A DNA stretch of 64,000 nt from Saccharomonospora viridis DSM 43017 (GTDB taxonomy: Bacteria > Actinomycetota > Actinomycetes > Mycobacteriales > Pseudonocardiaceae), in contig NC_013159.1 of the NCBI RefSeq assembly GCF_000023865.1, positions 2,506,001 through 2,570,000 on the forward strand, written 5' to 3'. A program made the translations under genes and the position numbers. The notes beneath the pieces are model-generated. The model made no database searches and had not been told where the DNA came from. It saw only the letters and a list, made by a program, of their open reading frames with translations. This document shows, piece after piece, positions 34,598 through 43,317 of this stretch (positions are counted from its first letter, which is position 1; every line of letters begins with the position of its first letter).

Positions 34598-37500
34598 TCA
34601 AACCTCGTTCCGCTCGCGGGTCGCCTCGGCGCTGAATGGACCTTTGTAATCGTAGCCAGCGTAAGGATGATACTCGTATCCCGCGTAGCTGTGCGGTGTC
34701 GTCGATGTGTCCACAAGGGCTCGAACCTTGACGTAATCGAGTCGGTTGTCGAGCAAAGCCTCCTGAAGTTCGGCTGCTAGATCGGCGTCCTTGCTTGCGA
34801 GCTTTCTGAGCATGTTCTGAAAGTAATCGGGATGCCCTTGTTCGACAGTCCGGTTCTCATCACTCAAGTAGTGAGAACTGGTTCCGCCGCCCGGACCCTT
34901 CGCCTCGTGCACGATGAAATGTGGTTTTCCACCGTTGTGGTAGTCGACCTCCCAGATCTGATCGAAGCTGTTCGCACCCGGCTGTCCTTCGATGGAATGG
35001 TGAGGTTTGATCTCGGCGATGAGGTTGCCGTCGTTGTCGAAGGCCTGGAAGCGTTCCCCACCCTCGGGATGCGGTTGCAGGGTGACGTTGTCGCCACCGT
35101 ACTGCTGGACCAGTTTCTGGTACACCTGGTCTTTGATGGCGTGCGTCGATGCTTGCTCACCGAGGGCCTCGGAGGCGTCGTTCGCCTCGTTGTGCGCGTC
35201 CTTCCACTCCTGCGCGTTCTCCTCGGTCTTCTCTCCTATCTCGGATTTCCGCTCGAGTTTTCGCTCGCGATCTTCGACCATCTCGTCGAGCTTCGCGTAA
35301 TCCTCGTCCCTCCAATTTTGCGTGCTCGGATACTCATCGGTATCGGAGTTCGGGGAGTCGTTCGAAGCCGATGAATCGTCCGACTTGGACGGATTGTCCG
35401 GGCCGGTATCGACCTCGCCGTCGGCGTCGATGTCTTCCTGATCTTGGGACGATCGGGGACGCTCGACCTTCACCGAACGTTCGTCAACGAATTGAGCGCG
35501 CTCCAACGGAGGTCGGTCGTCCTTGAAGTACGCCCTTTCATTGACCGGGTCCCAGTCGAGTGGTGGCAGCGGGTTATCCGAGCTCACACGGCTGTGTTTG
35601 ACGACAAGTTCCACGGTTCCGTCTTCCCGAGTACGCCAATAGTAGTTATCCTCGAGGAATTGTGGGTCGGCGATTTTCTGACGTAGAGATCTTTTGTCTT
35701 CACCCGTCCCAGGCTTGTCCCGCCAGTCGATCACATCGGGGTCTTCGTCCCTACGCGATCGCGAGGAGTCCACGTCGACATCCGACCTGTCCGCATCCCC
35801 GGTGTGCGGAGTGAACCCGTCGTCGCCCGTTCGGGACGTCGAACCGTCGGGGCTGTGCGTCGACCACTCGCCGTTCGGCGGGATCTTCGGACGCGGTTTG
35901 CCGTCCGGGCCGATCTCGTAGTCGGAGGAGAAGACGTTGCCGTTGGCGTCGGTCCACGCCGGTTTGTTCGGCGCCAACACCTCGGTGTCGAGTTCGTGTG
36001 ACAGCCGCCGGGCGAAGTCGTTGGAGCCCGCGTCACAACCGATGAGCCGGATCGGACGGCCGTCGTAATCGCCGTTGCGACGCAGGATGTCGGCGAATTC
36101 CTCCGGCGTGTACCGGTGGCCGCCGATGCGGGCGTGACCGTCCGGCGTGACGTGCACGTCCACGGTGTAGCGGCCGTCCGGGTCCGGCTTGACCCGGTGC
36201 GGCAGATCACCCATCTCCGGATCACCGCGGTGGAACGACATCCCCGCGGGGGTGCGCTCGGTGTGCCGTTGATTGACCTCCTCCGGCGTCAGTCGATCGT
36301 CGGGCCGGCCGTCGTTGTCGTGGTCCGCCCGGTCGTCGGGCCGGTCCTGAGGTCGGTCGTGGGGCCGCTCGGTGTCCGAGTCGCGGTCGGGCCGTTCGGT
36401 ATCCCGGTCGTCGCCGTGCGGCCGATCGTCCTGCGGCCGGTTCTGTGGGTCGCGATCGGTGCGCGGATCGCGGGACGGATCGTTGCCGCCCCGGCCGTCG
36501 CCCTGATGCGGCGGTCGACCGTCGGCCGGTTGCCGTGAGGATGGTTCCGTGGTCGGACGCTGCTGCGGAGAACCACCAGGGGCATCGGGACGAGAACCGT
36601 TCGGGCCGGTCCCTTGTGGTCCCGGACGCGGTCCCTGTGGGCCCGGGCCGTGCGGTGCCGAACCGGGTGTCGGTGGGCTGAAGCGCGGCCCCGGGTGGGG
36701 CGGATTGCCCGGGTGCGGCGACGGGGCGAAGCCACGCGGCACCGCGGGTGGCATGTGGGGCTGTGCATGCGGTCCGGGCCCATACTGCCCACCGGGTCCA
36801 TGCGTCGTGCCCTGCGGCGGGCCGGGGCGCTGCGGTGTGGGCGTGTGCGGGGCGTGGCTTTGCGGAGACGTCGACGGTTGCGGGGGTCCGCCGGGGCGAG
36901 GCTGTGTCGCCGGTGTCGTCGGTGTCGCGGGTGTCTCCGAGTGCGGTCGCGCTCCCGGTGACCCCGGTGTGCCGGTCCAGCCCTGTGGACCGTGGGGACG
37001 GCCGCCCGGGGACGTGCCGCTCGATCCGCCGGGAGTCGTCCCACCGGAGTTCGGCGTCGCCGCCGGACCCGTCCCCATCGGTTGCTGGGCGTGTGGCGTG
37101 GAGGGTGTCGAACCACCCTCGGGCCCGCGTTGTGGAGGTGGCGAGAAACCACCGGAGTCCGTGCGTGGCGGCGTTGCGTGCGGCGAGGTCGGTGACGAAA
37201 GACCACTCGCCGTCGTCGAGTCCGCATGAGTGCCCGTGTTCGGTCGGGAGAAAGGCGAATCCGGATGAGTCGGCGACGGTCCCGATGAGGGCCCCGACGA
37301 AGTTCCTGGGGACGGACCCTGTGGCGGACTCTGTGGCGACCGTCCGGAGTCGTTCGCGTATGGACTATCCTGCCGCGGGGTGGCCTGGCTGGGAGAATCG
37401 TGCGAAGTGGATGGTTGATTCTCCGGACGAGTCTGTGTGTTTCCGCGCGGACTGTCGGTGTTTCCGTTGCTCGACGAAGCGGTATCGGGATTCGACCGCG

Positions 37501-38995
37501 TCGTACCGGGACCATCACCGGCCGTTGAATGCGGCGAGGGACTCGACTGAGTGCCGCCGGATCCGTGAGGCGACGAATCCGGCGACGGGGAATGGGACGA
37601 CGTCGAACCGGAGGGCCCGAAGTGGTGACCGGCGGCAGGGCTCCCGGTGCTGGACGAACCACCGGTCCCGGTCGAGTGCGACGTGTCGACGCGTGGAGTC
37701 GTCGACGTACCACCGCCGCCACCCGTACTCGTGGAGACCGGTCCATCGGAGGAGCCACCTCCCGGCGACGAGGTGGATCGCCTCGGCGGGGAGTCACCGG
37801 AAGGGCTCTCGCCTCCTCCGGTTCTTGAGTCCGAACGCGACGGTGTATTCGTCGAGTCCGAAGTGTTCGAGGGGTTCGACCTCGGTGTCGTACTCGAGTC
37901 CGGCCCTGTATCACTACTCGAGCCGTTCGGACTCGAACCGGAATCACCGCCGGTTCCCCCATCCGAACCGCGGTTCGAGCCGGAACCACCATCACCGTCC
38001 GCGCCACCGCCCGAACCGGAGTCCCCGCCACCGCTCGAACCACCATTGCCGTTCGCACCCCCACCGGAACCCCCGCTGGAGCCGCCGTTTCCGGAGCCAC
38101 CGCCGTCGAGATCGACGTCGCTGTTCCTACCGGGACGTTGGAAGAAACCGCCATCGATGATGTTCTTCTTCCTGATGACGTCCAGGCCGGTGACCTTGCC
38201 CAGGATCTTCCCGCACACCTTCATGACGGAGCCGAAGACCTCGATCAACCGGCCCAGCAGCGGCGACACCTGGCTGATGGTCCGGGTGAGCCGCTTGAGG
38301 AAGTCGGCGATCTTGGTGCCCCACTTGGAGATCGCCGTGACGGCCTGGGCCACCACGACCGGTGTGCCAAAGCCCAGGGTGAACACCGTCTCCAGCACCC
38401 AGGAGATCAGCTTGCCCACCAGGTCGGCGATGAGGTCGCGCACCGTTTCCCGGACGAACGCCACGACCTCGCCGAAGAGCATCACGACCGTGCTGATCCC
38501 ACTCGCCGTGGTGGCGGCCCCGGCGAGAGCCTCCTCCTGTTCCTTGCAGGATTCCCGGTAGGCGTCAGCGGCCGGGCCCGTCCAGCCGGTGGTGCTGTTC
38601 TTCACCGCGTTGGCGAACGTCACCTGGGTTTCCTCCAGGTGCGCGGCGACGTTGGCCCACGTCTCCGAATACGACTGGATCACCGGTGGGTCACCGCACA
38701 CGGAGTCGAGCATGTCCTTGAGCGGCTGGATGTGCTCCATCAAAAACGACGCCACCGAGGACATCAGCCAGCCGAACGGGTCGATCGCCGCGGCGGCCCC
38801 CTCGGCCACCAGTCCGACCGTGCCCAGCCCGATGTCGATCCAGTTGCCGTCCTTGATGCCGTTGAACGTGTCGATGGCCGATTCGGCGATGCCGATCCCG
38901 GTGACCCAACCGTGGTCGTTGTTCCCGGAGGTCCACGGTCCCGGACCGGCACCGTCCTGCGGTGCCTCCGCGACCAGTGGGTTGTTGTCAGACAT
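34598..38995 (-). CDS. Type VII secreted polymorphic toxin, 1465 aa, putative nuclease C-terminus
   Basis: A modular secreted toxin. Residues 1-285 are a helical export module with a WxG turn (NSTTGWTGPAADAYRESCKEQ, W138) and a hydrophobic helical stretch at 165-265. Residues about 298-950 are low-complexity Gly/Ser, then Pro/Gly, then Asp/Arg repeats. About 960-1060 form a small domain also seen before toxin tips (VTPDGHARIGGHRYTPEEF, PIRLIGCDAGSNDFARRLSHEL, TEVLAPNKPAW). A charged coiled region precedes the C-terminal tip (about 1290-1465), which contains FDQIWEVDY and FIVHEAKGPGGG, compatible with a PD-(D/E)xK-type nuclease core; this is inferred from spacing only. It overlaps the upstream EspC-like gene by 8 bp, and the immunity gene follows immediately. 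Many reverse-strand open frames here are composition artefacts. Confidence 0.8.
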   Translation of the reverse strand: MSDNNPLVAEAPQDGAGPGPWTSGNNDHGWVTGIGIAESAIDTFNGIKDGNWIDIGLGTVGLVAEGAAAAIDPFGWLMSSVASFLMEHIQPLKDMLDSVCGDPPVIQSYSETWANVAAHLEETQVTFANAVKNSTTGWTGPAADAYRESCKEQEEALAGAATTASGISTVVMLFGEVVAFVRETVRDLIADLVGKLISWVLETVFTLGFGTPVVVAQAVTAISKWGTKIADFLKRLTRTISQVSPLLGRLIEVFGSVMKVCGKILGKVTGLDVIRKKNIIDGGFFQRPGRNSDVDLDGGGSGNGGSSGGSGGGANGNGGSSGGGDSGSGGGADGDGGSGSNRGSDGGTGGDSGSSPNGSSSDTGPDSSTTPRSNPSNTSDSTNTPSRSDSRTGGGESPSGDSPPRRSTSSPGGGSSDGPVSTSTGGGGGTSTTPRVDTSHSTGTGGSSSTGSPAAGHHFGPSGSTSSHSPSPDSSPHGSGGTQSSPSPHSTAGDGPGTTRSNPDTASSSNGNTDSPRGNTQTRPENQPSTSHDSPSQATPRQDSPYANDSGRSPQSPPQGPSPGTSSGPSSGPSPTHPDSPFSRPNTGTHADSTTASGLSSPTSPHATPPRTDSGGFSPPPQRGPEGGSTPSTPHAQQPMGTGPAATPNSGGTTPGGSSGTSPGGRPHGPQGWTGTPGSPGARPHSETPATPTTPATQPRPGGPPQPSTSPQSHAPHTPTPQRPGPPQGTTHGPGGQYGPGPHAQPHMPPAVPRGFAPSPHPGNPPHPGPRFSPPTPGSAPHGPGPQGPRPGPQGTGPNGSRPDAPGGSPQQRPTTEPSSRQPADGRPPHQGDGRGGNDPSRDPRTDRDPQNRPQDDRPHGDDRDTERPDRDSDTERPHDRPQDRPDDRADHDNDGRPDDRLTPEEVNQRHTERTPAGMSFHRGDPEMGDLPHRVKPDPDGRYTVDVHVTPDGHARIGGHRYTPEEFADILRRNGDYDGRPIRLIGCDAGSNDFARRLSHELDTEVLAPNKPAWTDANGNVFSSDYEIGPDGKPRPKIPPNGEWSTHSPDGSTSRTGDDGFTPHTGDADRSDVDVDSSRSRRDEDPDVIDWRDKPGTGEDKRSLRQKIADPQFLEDNYYWRTREDGTVELVVKHSRVSSDNPLPPLDWDPVNERAYFKDDRPPLERAQFVDERSVKVERPRSSQDQEDIDADGEVDTGPDNPSKSDDSSASNDSPNSDTDEYPSTQNWRDEDYAKLDEMVEDRERKLERKSEIGEKTEENAQEWKDAHNEANDASEALGEQASTHAIKDQVYQKLVQQYGGDNVTLQPHPEGGERFQAFDNDGNLIAEIKPHHSIEGQPGANSFDQIWEVDYHNGGKPHFIVHEAKGPGGGTSSHYLSDENRTVEQGHPDYFQNMLRKLASKDADLAAELQEALLDNRLDYVKVRALVDTSTTPHSYAGYEYHPYAGYDYKGPFSAEATRERNEV

Positions 38996-39296
38996 CGACG
39001 CCGCCCAGGCTCTCGGCGTGCGCGTCCTCGGTGGCGCGGTAGGCTTCCGCGGCCCTGCGGACCTTGTCGGCCTGGGCCTGCATCGCCTTCACCGACTCGG
39101 TGAGCGCCTCGATACCGTGCTCCTCCACCGGGTCGAGGAGCATGCGAAACGGCTGACAGAGGATGCCGTAGGCGTCGGTGGGCATGCTGACCTGGCGCGC
39201 GGCCTCCACAGCCTGTTGCAGTTGCTCGACCACCCCGTCGAGCTGGCTCGCATGCGCGTCGAGGTCGGCGCCGATCTCGAAGCCACCCTCTGGCAT
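38988..39296 (-). CDS. EspC-like type VII secretion target protein, 102 aa
   Basis: A small helical hairpin protein of the ESX-1-associated EspC/DUF2580 kind (GADLDAHASQLDGVVEQLQQAVEAARQ, TDAYGILCQPFRMLLDPVEE, LTESVKAMQAQADKVRRAAEAYRATEDAHAESL). These pair with or escort type VII substrates. The stop overlaps the toxin start by 8 bp, so translation is coupled. No ESX secretion machinery (EccB-E, MycP) lies in the window, so export must rely on a system elsewhere. Confidence 0.8.
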   Translation of the reverse strand: MPEGGFEIGADLDAHASQLDGVVEQLQQAVEAARQVSMPTDAYGILCQPFRMLLDPVEEHGIEALTESVKAMQAQADKVRRAAEAYRATEDAHAESLGGVDV

Positions 39297-39322
39297 GACT
39301 ACCCCCAGTGAGAATCGCGTGG

Positions 39323-39847
39323 TCAGGAGAAGATGGACCGACCGCTGAAGTCATCGTCGTCGTCCTCGGGAGGACGACGACGGGTGGGCCGCGGTGGCGG
39401 TGGTGGAGCCGGTGTGTCGTCGTCCTCGGGGCCGAAACGCATCTCATGCTGAGATTCAGGCGGGGTTTCCTCGTCCTCGGGCGGATCGGGAAACGTCTTC
39501 TTCGCCTCTTCGAACACCTTCGCGGCGGTCTGGTCCTCGGTTCCGATGGTCTCGGCCATCGCCTGCTGCAGGAGTTCCGGGATGCGCGCTTGGGCCGCCT
39601 GCACCGTACGCATGATCAGGGCGGACAGCTCCCCCATGCGCTTCCCCTGGGCACTTTCGGAAATCGTCAGATCGGTCAACAGCCCCTTGGAATTGATGGT
39701 CACCTCGACGGAATTGTCGGCCGCACGCGCGGTGACCGAGATTTCCTGCACGCGTGAGGCCATGGCCTGATAACGCTGCGCCTGTTCCTGAAGCTGGCGA
39801 GTCCAATTGTCGATCATGCGATCGCTGGCTTCCACACCGTCGGCCAT
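39323..39847 (-). CDS. YbaB/EbfC-like protein heading the type VII toxin operon, 174 aa
   Basis: The N-terminal 105 residues resemble the YbaB nucleoid-associated fold (MIDNWTRQLQEQAQRYQAMASRVQEISVTARAADNSVEVTINSKGLLTDLTI), with an acidic Pro-rich tail ending PPEDDDDDFSGRSIFS. YbaB-like genes commonly precede EspC-like and toxin genes in actinobacterial type VII loci; their role there is unknown. GGGAGG lies 11 nt before the ATG. The EspC-like gene starts 26 bp downstream. Operon order: YbaB-like, EspC-like, toxin, Imm49, YezG-like. Confidence 0.75.
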   Translation of the reverse strand: MADGVEASDRMIDNWTRQLQEQAQRYQAMASRVQEISVTARAADNSVEVTINSKGLLTDLTISESAQGKRMGELSALIMRTVQAAQARIPELLQQAMAETIGTEDQTAAKVFEEAKKTFPDPPEDEETPPESQHEMRFGPEDDDTPAPPPPPRPTRRRPPEDDDDDFSGRSIFS

Positions 39848-40078
39848 GACGTGCCGCCCTCCCGCCAGATTCTGTCGACGTCACACGGACAGGGGGACAC
39901 GTCGAGCCCAGGTGTCACTCCCCTCCGCCACGCAAATCATCGCACTTTCCGGCACCGGACGGTAGGCGTTTTGGCCAAGTTCCAGGCGTATTCCGGGCGA
40001 CGATCGTGGTTTCACCGTCCCGTCAAGACGTCCACGGTCGCGAAAGACAAGAATCGAACCATCAATTCGACTCAGTTG

Positions 40079-40093
40079 TTTCAATATTTGAAA
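40079..40093. terminator. AT-rich inverted repeat at the thioesterase stop
   Basis: TTTCAA-TAT-TTGAAA is a perfect 6-bp inverted repeat overlapping the stop codon of the minus-strand thioesterase gene. It stands in an AT-rich patch upstream of the YbaB-like gene, so it could be a weak terminator or an operator of the toxin operon. Confidence 0.35.
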
Positions 40094-40929
40094 TACACCA
40101 ACTGATGACTGGTCGCGAGCAACCGTCCGTTCCCACTCCACAGCCGTGCCGACTGGTCGAAGTAACCCCCACCGAAATCCGCGGCACGGGCGGTGGCCAG
40201 AATCGGTTGATCGGACTGCTCCTCCACGACTTCGACACCGGCGTGGAAATACGTCGTGAGTGACACCGTCCCCGCGGGGACGAACGTCCCCCTACGGCGG
40301 AAAACACGGGGGTAGAACACGTCGCACAGAGCCGTCAACGCGGGTACGTCGAGCGGTCGCGCCGGGAAGTCCCGCACCCACAGCGTCGTGGTCGAATCAG
40401 GTTGCGGTTCACTGTCCATATCGGGCAGTGCACCCTCGACGTAGCGCATCTCGTAGTTGCGGGTCCACGCGACGAGTGCCGGCACCTTGAACACCGGGAC
40501 CTCGTCGGCCGCGGGAACGGCGGGCATGCTCACCTCGGTGGACGACCAGGTGTCCCTGCGGACACCGAACACGGCGGTCGCGGTGGTGGTCACGACGTCG
40601 TCCTGAGTGAGTGTGATGGTCCAGTGCTGCGTGGAGCGGTTGGTGCGCACAGGTGTCGCGAGGATGTCGAACGGGCCGTCCGCCACCGGTCCCGCGTAGT
40701 TGACCGTCAATGACAGCGCTTCGCCGAGCCTGCGGGGGTCGTCGAGCACCGCCCGCAGCATCGTCGCGGCCGTGACGCCACCGAAGGGGCCGACCATGTT
40801 CGCGTACGCCGCGTGCGTGCGCCCCACGTACCACCCTTCGGCGACGACGTCGAGGGCGATGGCCTCGTCGAAGGGGTGAACGGCGTCCTCGGCGTCCCGT
40901 TTCTGCCCGGTGACGGCGGTCTCGGTCAC
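40081..40929 (-). CDS. Acyl-CoA thioesterase family protein (double hotdog, TesB-like), 282 aa
   Basis: A thioesterase of the actinobacterial double-hotdog type. The first hotdog has RTHAAYANMVGPFGGVTAATMLRAVLDD and SLTVNYAGPVADGPFDILATPVR, the second SLTTYFHAGVEVVEEQSDQPILATARAADFGGGYFDQSARLW. The start is the GTG at 40929 with GAGGAG about 6 nt upstream; the longer open frame runs through the 21-bp repeats and is not family-like. It presumably hydrolyses acyl-CoA esters; chain-length preference is unknown. Confidence 0.8.
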   Translation of the reverse strand: MTETAVTGQKRDAEDAVHPFDEAIALDVVAEGWYVGRTHAAYANMVGPFGGVTAATMLRAVLDDPRRLGEALSLTVNYAGPVADGPFDILATPVRTNRSTQHWTITLTQDDVVTTTATAVFGVRRDTWSSTEVSMPAVPAADEVPVFKVPALVAWTRNYEMRYVEGALPDMDSEPQPDSTTTLWVRDFPARPLDVPALTALCDVFYPRVFRRRGTFVPAGTVSLTTYFHAGVEVVEEQSDQPILATARAADFGGGYFDQSARLWSGNGRLLATSHQLVYFKY

Positions 40930-40984
40930 GACGGCTCCTCGTAGATACTGCGGCACGGCACTTCTGTGGGACAACCTACGTAAC

Positions 40985-41058
40985 CGTGTCCGCAGTGTGT
41001 ATGGTCGTGTCCGCAGATCACATAGCCGTGTCCGCAGCCTGCGCGGTCGTGTCCGCGG
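40985..41058. repeat. Four direct repeats with a 21-bp period
   Basis: CGTGTCCGCAG occurs at 40985, 41006 and 41027, and CGTGTCCGCGG at 41048. The spacing is exactly 21 bp, two helical turns, while the 10 bp between repeats vary. The array lies 56 bp upstream of the thioesterase GTG, in its likely promoter. Confidence 0.8.
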
Positions 41059-41189
41059 CTCCCGTAGACAGCCGCAGCGGGGACGCCCCGAACCCACCCC
41101 GGTGGCGGCGGGCAAGGCACCCGCCCTCACGAATTCGGGACCGGCAACCGCGGACGTCTCCGGCGGAGGGAACGCGTACCGGACCCGCG

Positions 41190-41618
41190 CTACTCCGCCG
41201 GGGCCTCCCATGGGTTGATCAGTTCCACGCCGGTACCGACGAAATCGCCCACGTTGCGGGTGGCCAGGCGAGCGCGGTAGTACCGACAGATCGCCGCGAT
41301 CTGCGCATCGGCCGCGCTGATCGGACTTCCCGCCCGTTCACGTGCCGCGACGATGGTGGCGTAGTGCGCCGCGGAACCGGTGTCGAACGGCAGGACCCGA
41401 TCCTCGAAGTCCTCGGTGAGCAGTTCGCCGATCTTGACGTCCAGCACCTGCTTCCGCCGGCCGTCGGGGAGCCGGGCGACGCCGTAACGCAGTTCGGCGG
41501 CGGTCACGGCCGTGATGAACACGCTCTCCACCGGAAGCCGGTCCACCCAGGCGACCACTCCCGCGTCCGGCGCTCGCCGCAGCAGCTCCGACACGACGTT
41601 CGTGTCGAGAACGATCAC
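41190..41618 (-). CDS. vapC: VapC/FitB-type PIN-domain ribonuclease toxin, 142 aa
   Basis: PIN-domain toxin of a type II toxin-antitoxin pair. The acidic active-site residues are present: D5 in VLDTNVVSE, E42 in AAELRYGV, and D in SAADAQIAAICRYY with a later acidic residue near GDFVGTG. The gene overlaps the antitoxin by 4 bp (ATGA). Family members cleave RNA; the target is unknown. Confidence 0.9.
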   Translation of the reverse strand: MIVLDTNVVSELLRRAPDAGVVAWVDRLPVESVFITAVTAAELRYGVARLPDGRRKQVLDVKIGELLTEDFEDRVLPFDTGSAAHYATIVAARERAGSPISAADAQIAAICRYYRARLATRNVGDFVGTGVELINPWEAPAE

Positions 41619-41860
41619 TCCTCCAGCTCCGCGGCGCGAGGACGTTCGGTGCGGGCGGGCACCTCGATCGACGCGTCCTCGACGTCGGAGAACCGCCGTC
41701 GGATCCGCGTCGCCAGTCCGGTGGTGGACGACGGCTTGGTCAGCACGGTGCGCAGGATGTGGCGGACCTCGGCCTCCATCGAACGACCGTGTTCGGCCGC
41801 GCGCACCCGCAACGCGGCTTTCAGCTCGTCGTCGAAGTCACGAATGGTCAACGTCGCCAT
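41615..41860 (-). CDS. vapB: FitA/VapB-type ribbon-helix-helix antitoxin, 81 aa
   Basis: The N-terminal ATLTIRDFDDELKAALRVRAAEHGRSMEAEVRHILRTVL is a ribbon-helix-helix DNA-binding domain of the Arc/FitA type; the charged C-terminal tail should wrap the toxin. AGGGAGGGA lies about 7 nt before the ATG. A near-perfect 24-bp palindrome 17 bp upstream is the probable autoregulatory operator. Confidence 0.88.
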   Translation of the reverse strand: MATLTIRDFDDELKAALRVRAAEHGRSMEAEVRHILRTVLTKPSSTTGLATRIRRRFSDVEDASIEVPARTERPRAAELEE

Positions 41861-41876
41861 GGCGATCCCTCCCTCC

Positions 41877-41900
41877 GCTGTCAATGCTAGCAATGACAGC
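41877..41900. promoter_or_regulatory. 24-bp palindromic operator of the toxin-antitoxin operon
   Basis: GCTGTCA-A-TGCTAGCA-A-TGACAGC is symmetrical except for one mismatched pair. It sits 16 bp upstream of the antitoxin start codon. Ribbon-helix-helix antitoxins bind such sites. Confidence 0.75.
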
Positions 41901-41993
41901 AAGGGAAGACCCGACGGACACAATGGCGGATCGACCGGACCCTCTCCGTGACGACGCACAGCCGCTGAGCCCACGAGCGGACGTTCTCCGCGG

Positions 41994-43241
41994 TCAGGGT
42001 TTCGCCAGCGCGTCGAGCGCCTCTCGAAGGTGCTCGAGTGAGGCGCTGATCCACGGCAGAGAAACCGGGTCCGAGCTACGCAACGCCTCCCATCGCTGCG
42101 CCTCGGAGTCGCCGTAGAGCAGACTGGTCGCCACACGCATCCGCAACGCCGCGGGGTCGTCGCCGAACTCCGCCCCGGCGAGCACACCCACGCCGTGTTC
42201 TTCAAGCAGGTATTCGGCGAGTTCATGACCGGTCCCGATCGCCCGGTCCGCCAGCGTCGGACGGAAAGCCTCGAGGTCCGGGTAGAGGTAGAACGGCCCC
42301 TGCGGCGCTCGACACACGGCACCGGCCTGGACGAACACCTCGTGTACGGCGGAGCTGACAGCGGAGTGCAGCCGTCGGCTGGCTGCGATGTGAGCGGTGA
42401 CCTCCTCCGGTTCGTCGAGGACCCAGGCGGCCACCTCCTGCATGGGGGCCGCGAGGCTGGACCACACCTCGCTGGCCACACCGATCAACTCCTCGCGCAA
42501 CCGGGACGAGTGTTCTCGTTCGGGCAAACGGGCGAATCCGATGCGATAGCCCCCGAGTGCCATGTTCTTGCTGAGACCACCGGTGATCACGACCTGTCCG
42601 GGGAGGAATTCCGCGGGGCTGCGGAACTCCTCGGTCGTGCGGAGATCGCGATAGATCTCGTCGGAGATCACGGTGAGTCCGTACCGTTCCGCGATCTCAC
42701 ACACGCGGGCGACGAGCTCGGGCGCGGCCACAGTCCCGGTCGGGTTGTCGGGCAGGGTGACCACCAGGACGCCGGGGCGACCGCCTCGGGCGACGGCGTC
42801 GGACAACCGGGCCTCCAGCTGCTCGGGATCCGGAACGCCGCCGGCCTCGGGCGGGACGGGAACGCCGATCACGTTCTTGCCCACCAGGGCGGCCTGGGCG
42901 GCGTAGCTGACCCATGACGGCCGGGGAAGCACGACGTCACCGGGCAGCGCTGCGAGCAATCCGAACAGCAGAGCTTTACTGCCGGGCGCGAGCAGCATCT
43001 GTTCCGGGTCCGTGTCCAGTCCGCGTCGAGTGAAGTATCCCGCCGCGGCCGTGCGGACGCGTTCGGACCCGGCCACCGGGCCGTAGCCGTTGCGCTGTAC
43101 CGCGTTCGCGAGCACCTCACCCACCTGCGGAAGCACGGGAAGACCGGCCTCACCGAAGCCGAGGTGGAGCACTTTCTCCCCGGCTGCTCGCCGGGCTTGC
43201 AGACGTTCGTTGATGGCGAGGGTCGCCGAGTGGCGAGTCAC
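41994..43241 (-). CDS. PLP-dependent class I/II aminotransferase, 415 aa
   Basis: Fold-type I aminotransferase. PLP contacts are GYGPVAGSERVR, PGSKALL, LPDNPTGTV, SDEIYRDL and the Schiff-base lysine in ITGGLSKNMALGGYRIGFA; the substrate arginine lies in LRMRVATSLLYGDS. The start at 43241 gives MTRHSATLAINERL. Two TTGCA-type palindromes lie 45-90 bp upstream. With the RpiR regulator and amino-acid permease next door, it probably transaminates an imported amino acid or amine, substrate unknown. Confidence 0.85.
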   Translation of the reverse strand: MTRHSATLAINERLQARRAAGEKVLHLGFGEAGLPVLPQVGEVLANAVQRNGYGPVAGSERVRTAAAGYFTRRGLDTDPEQMLLAPGSKALLFGLLAALPGDVVLPRPSWVSYAAQAALVGKNVIGVPVPPEAGGVPDPEQLEARLSDAVARGGRPGVLVVTLPDNPTGTVAAPELVARVCEIAERYGLTVISDEIYRDLRTTEEFRSPAEFLPGQVVITGGLSKNMALGGYRIGFARLPEREHSSRLREELIGVASEVWSSLAAPMQEVAAWVLDEPEEVTAHIAASRRLHSAVSSAVHEVFVQAGAVCRAPQGPFYLYPDLEAFRPTLADRAIGTGHELAEYLLEEHGVGVLAGAEFGDDPAALRMRVATSLLYGDSEAQRWEALRSSDPVSLPWISASLEHLREALDALAKP

Positions 43242-43284
43242 TGGTCCGATACCTCCCGTGCAGACAGCGCTTCACCCTCAGCGT

Positions 43285-43302
43285 TGCAAACAATTAGTTG
43301 CA
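43285..43302. promoter_or_regulatory. TTGCA-type palindrome upstream of aminotransferase
   Basis: TGCAA and TTGCA face each other across 8 nt in an AT-rich patch that should hold the aminotransferase promoter. A second related site follows at 43318. Confidence 0.5.
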
Positions 43303-43317
43303 CATCAAGACGCTAAC

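Noticed and set aside
36289-38160. Long Arg/Pro/His-rich open frames on both strands inside the toxin gene
   Set aside because: They arise from the GC-rich low-complexity linker; only the Gly/Ser/Pro frame joins sensible N- and C-terminal domains.
40985-41058. CRISPR-like array
   Set aside because: The repeat is 11 bp with 10-bp gaps, far too short for a CRISPR, and no cas genes are present.
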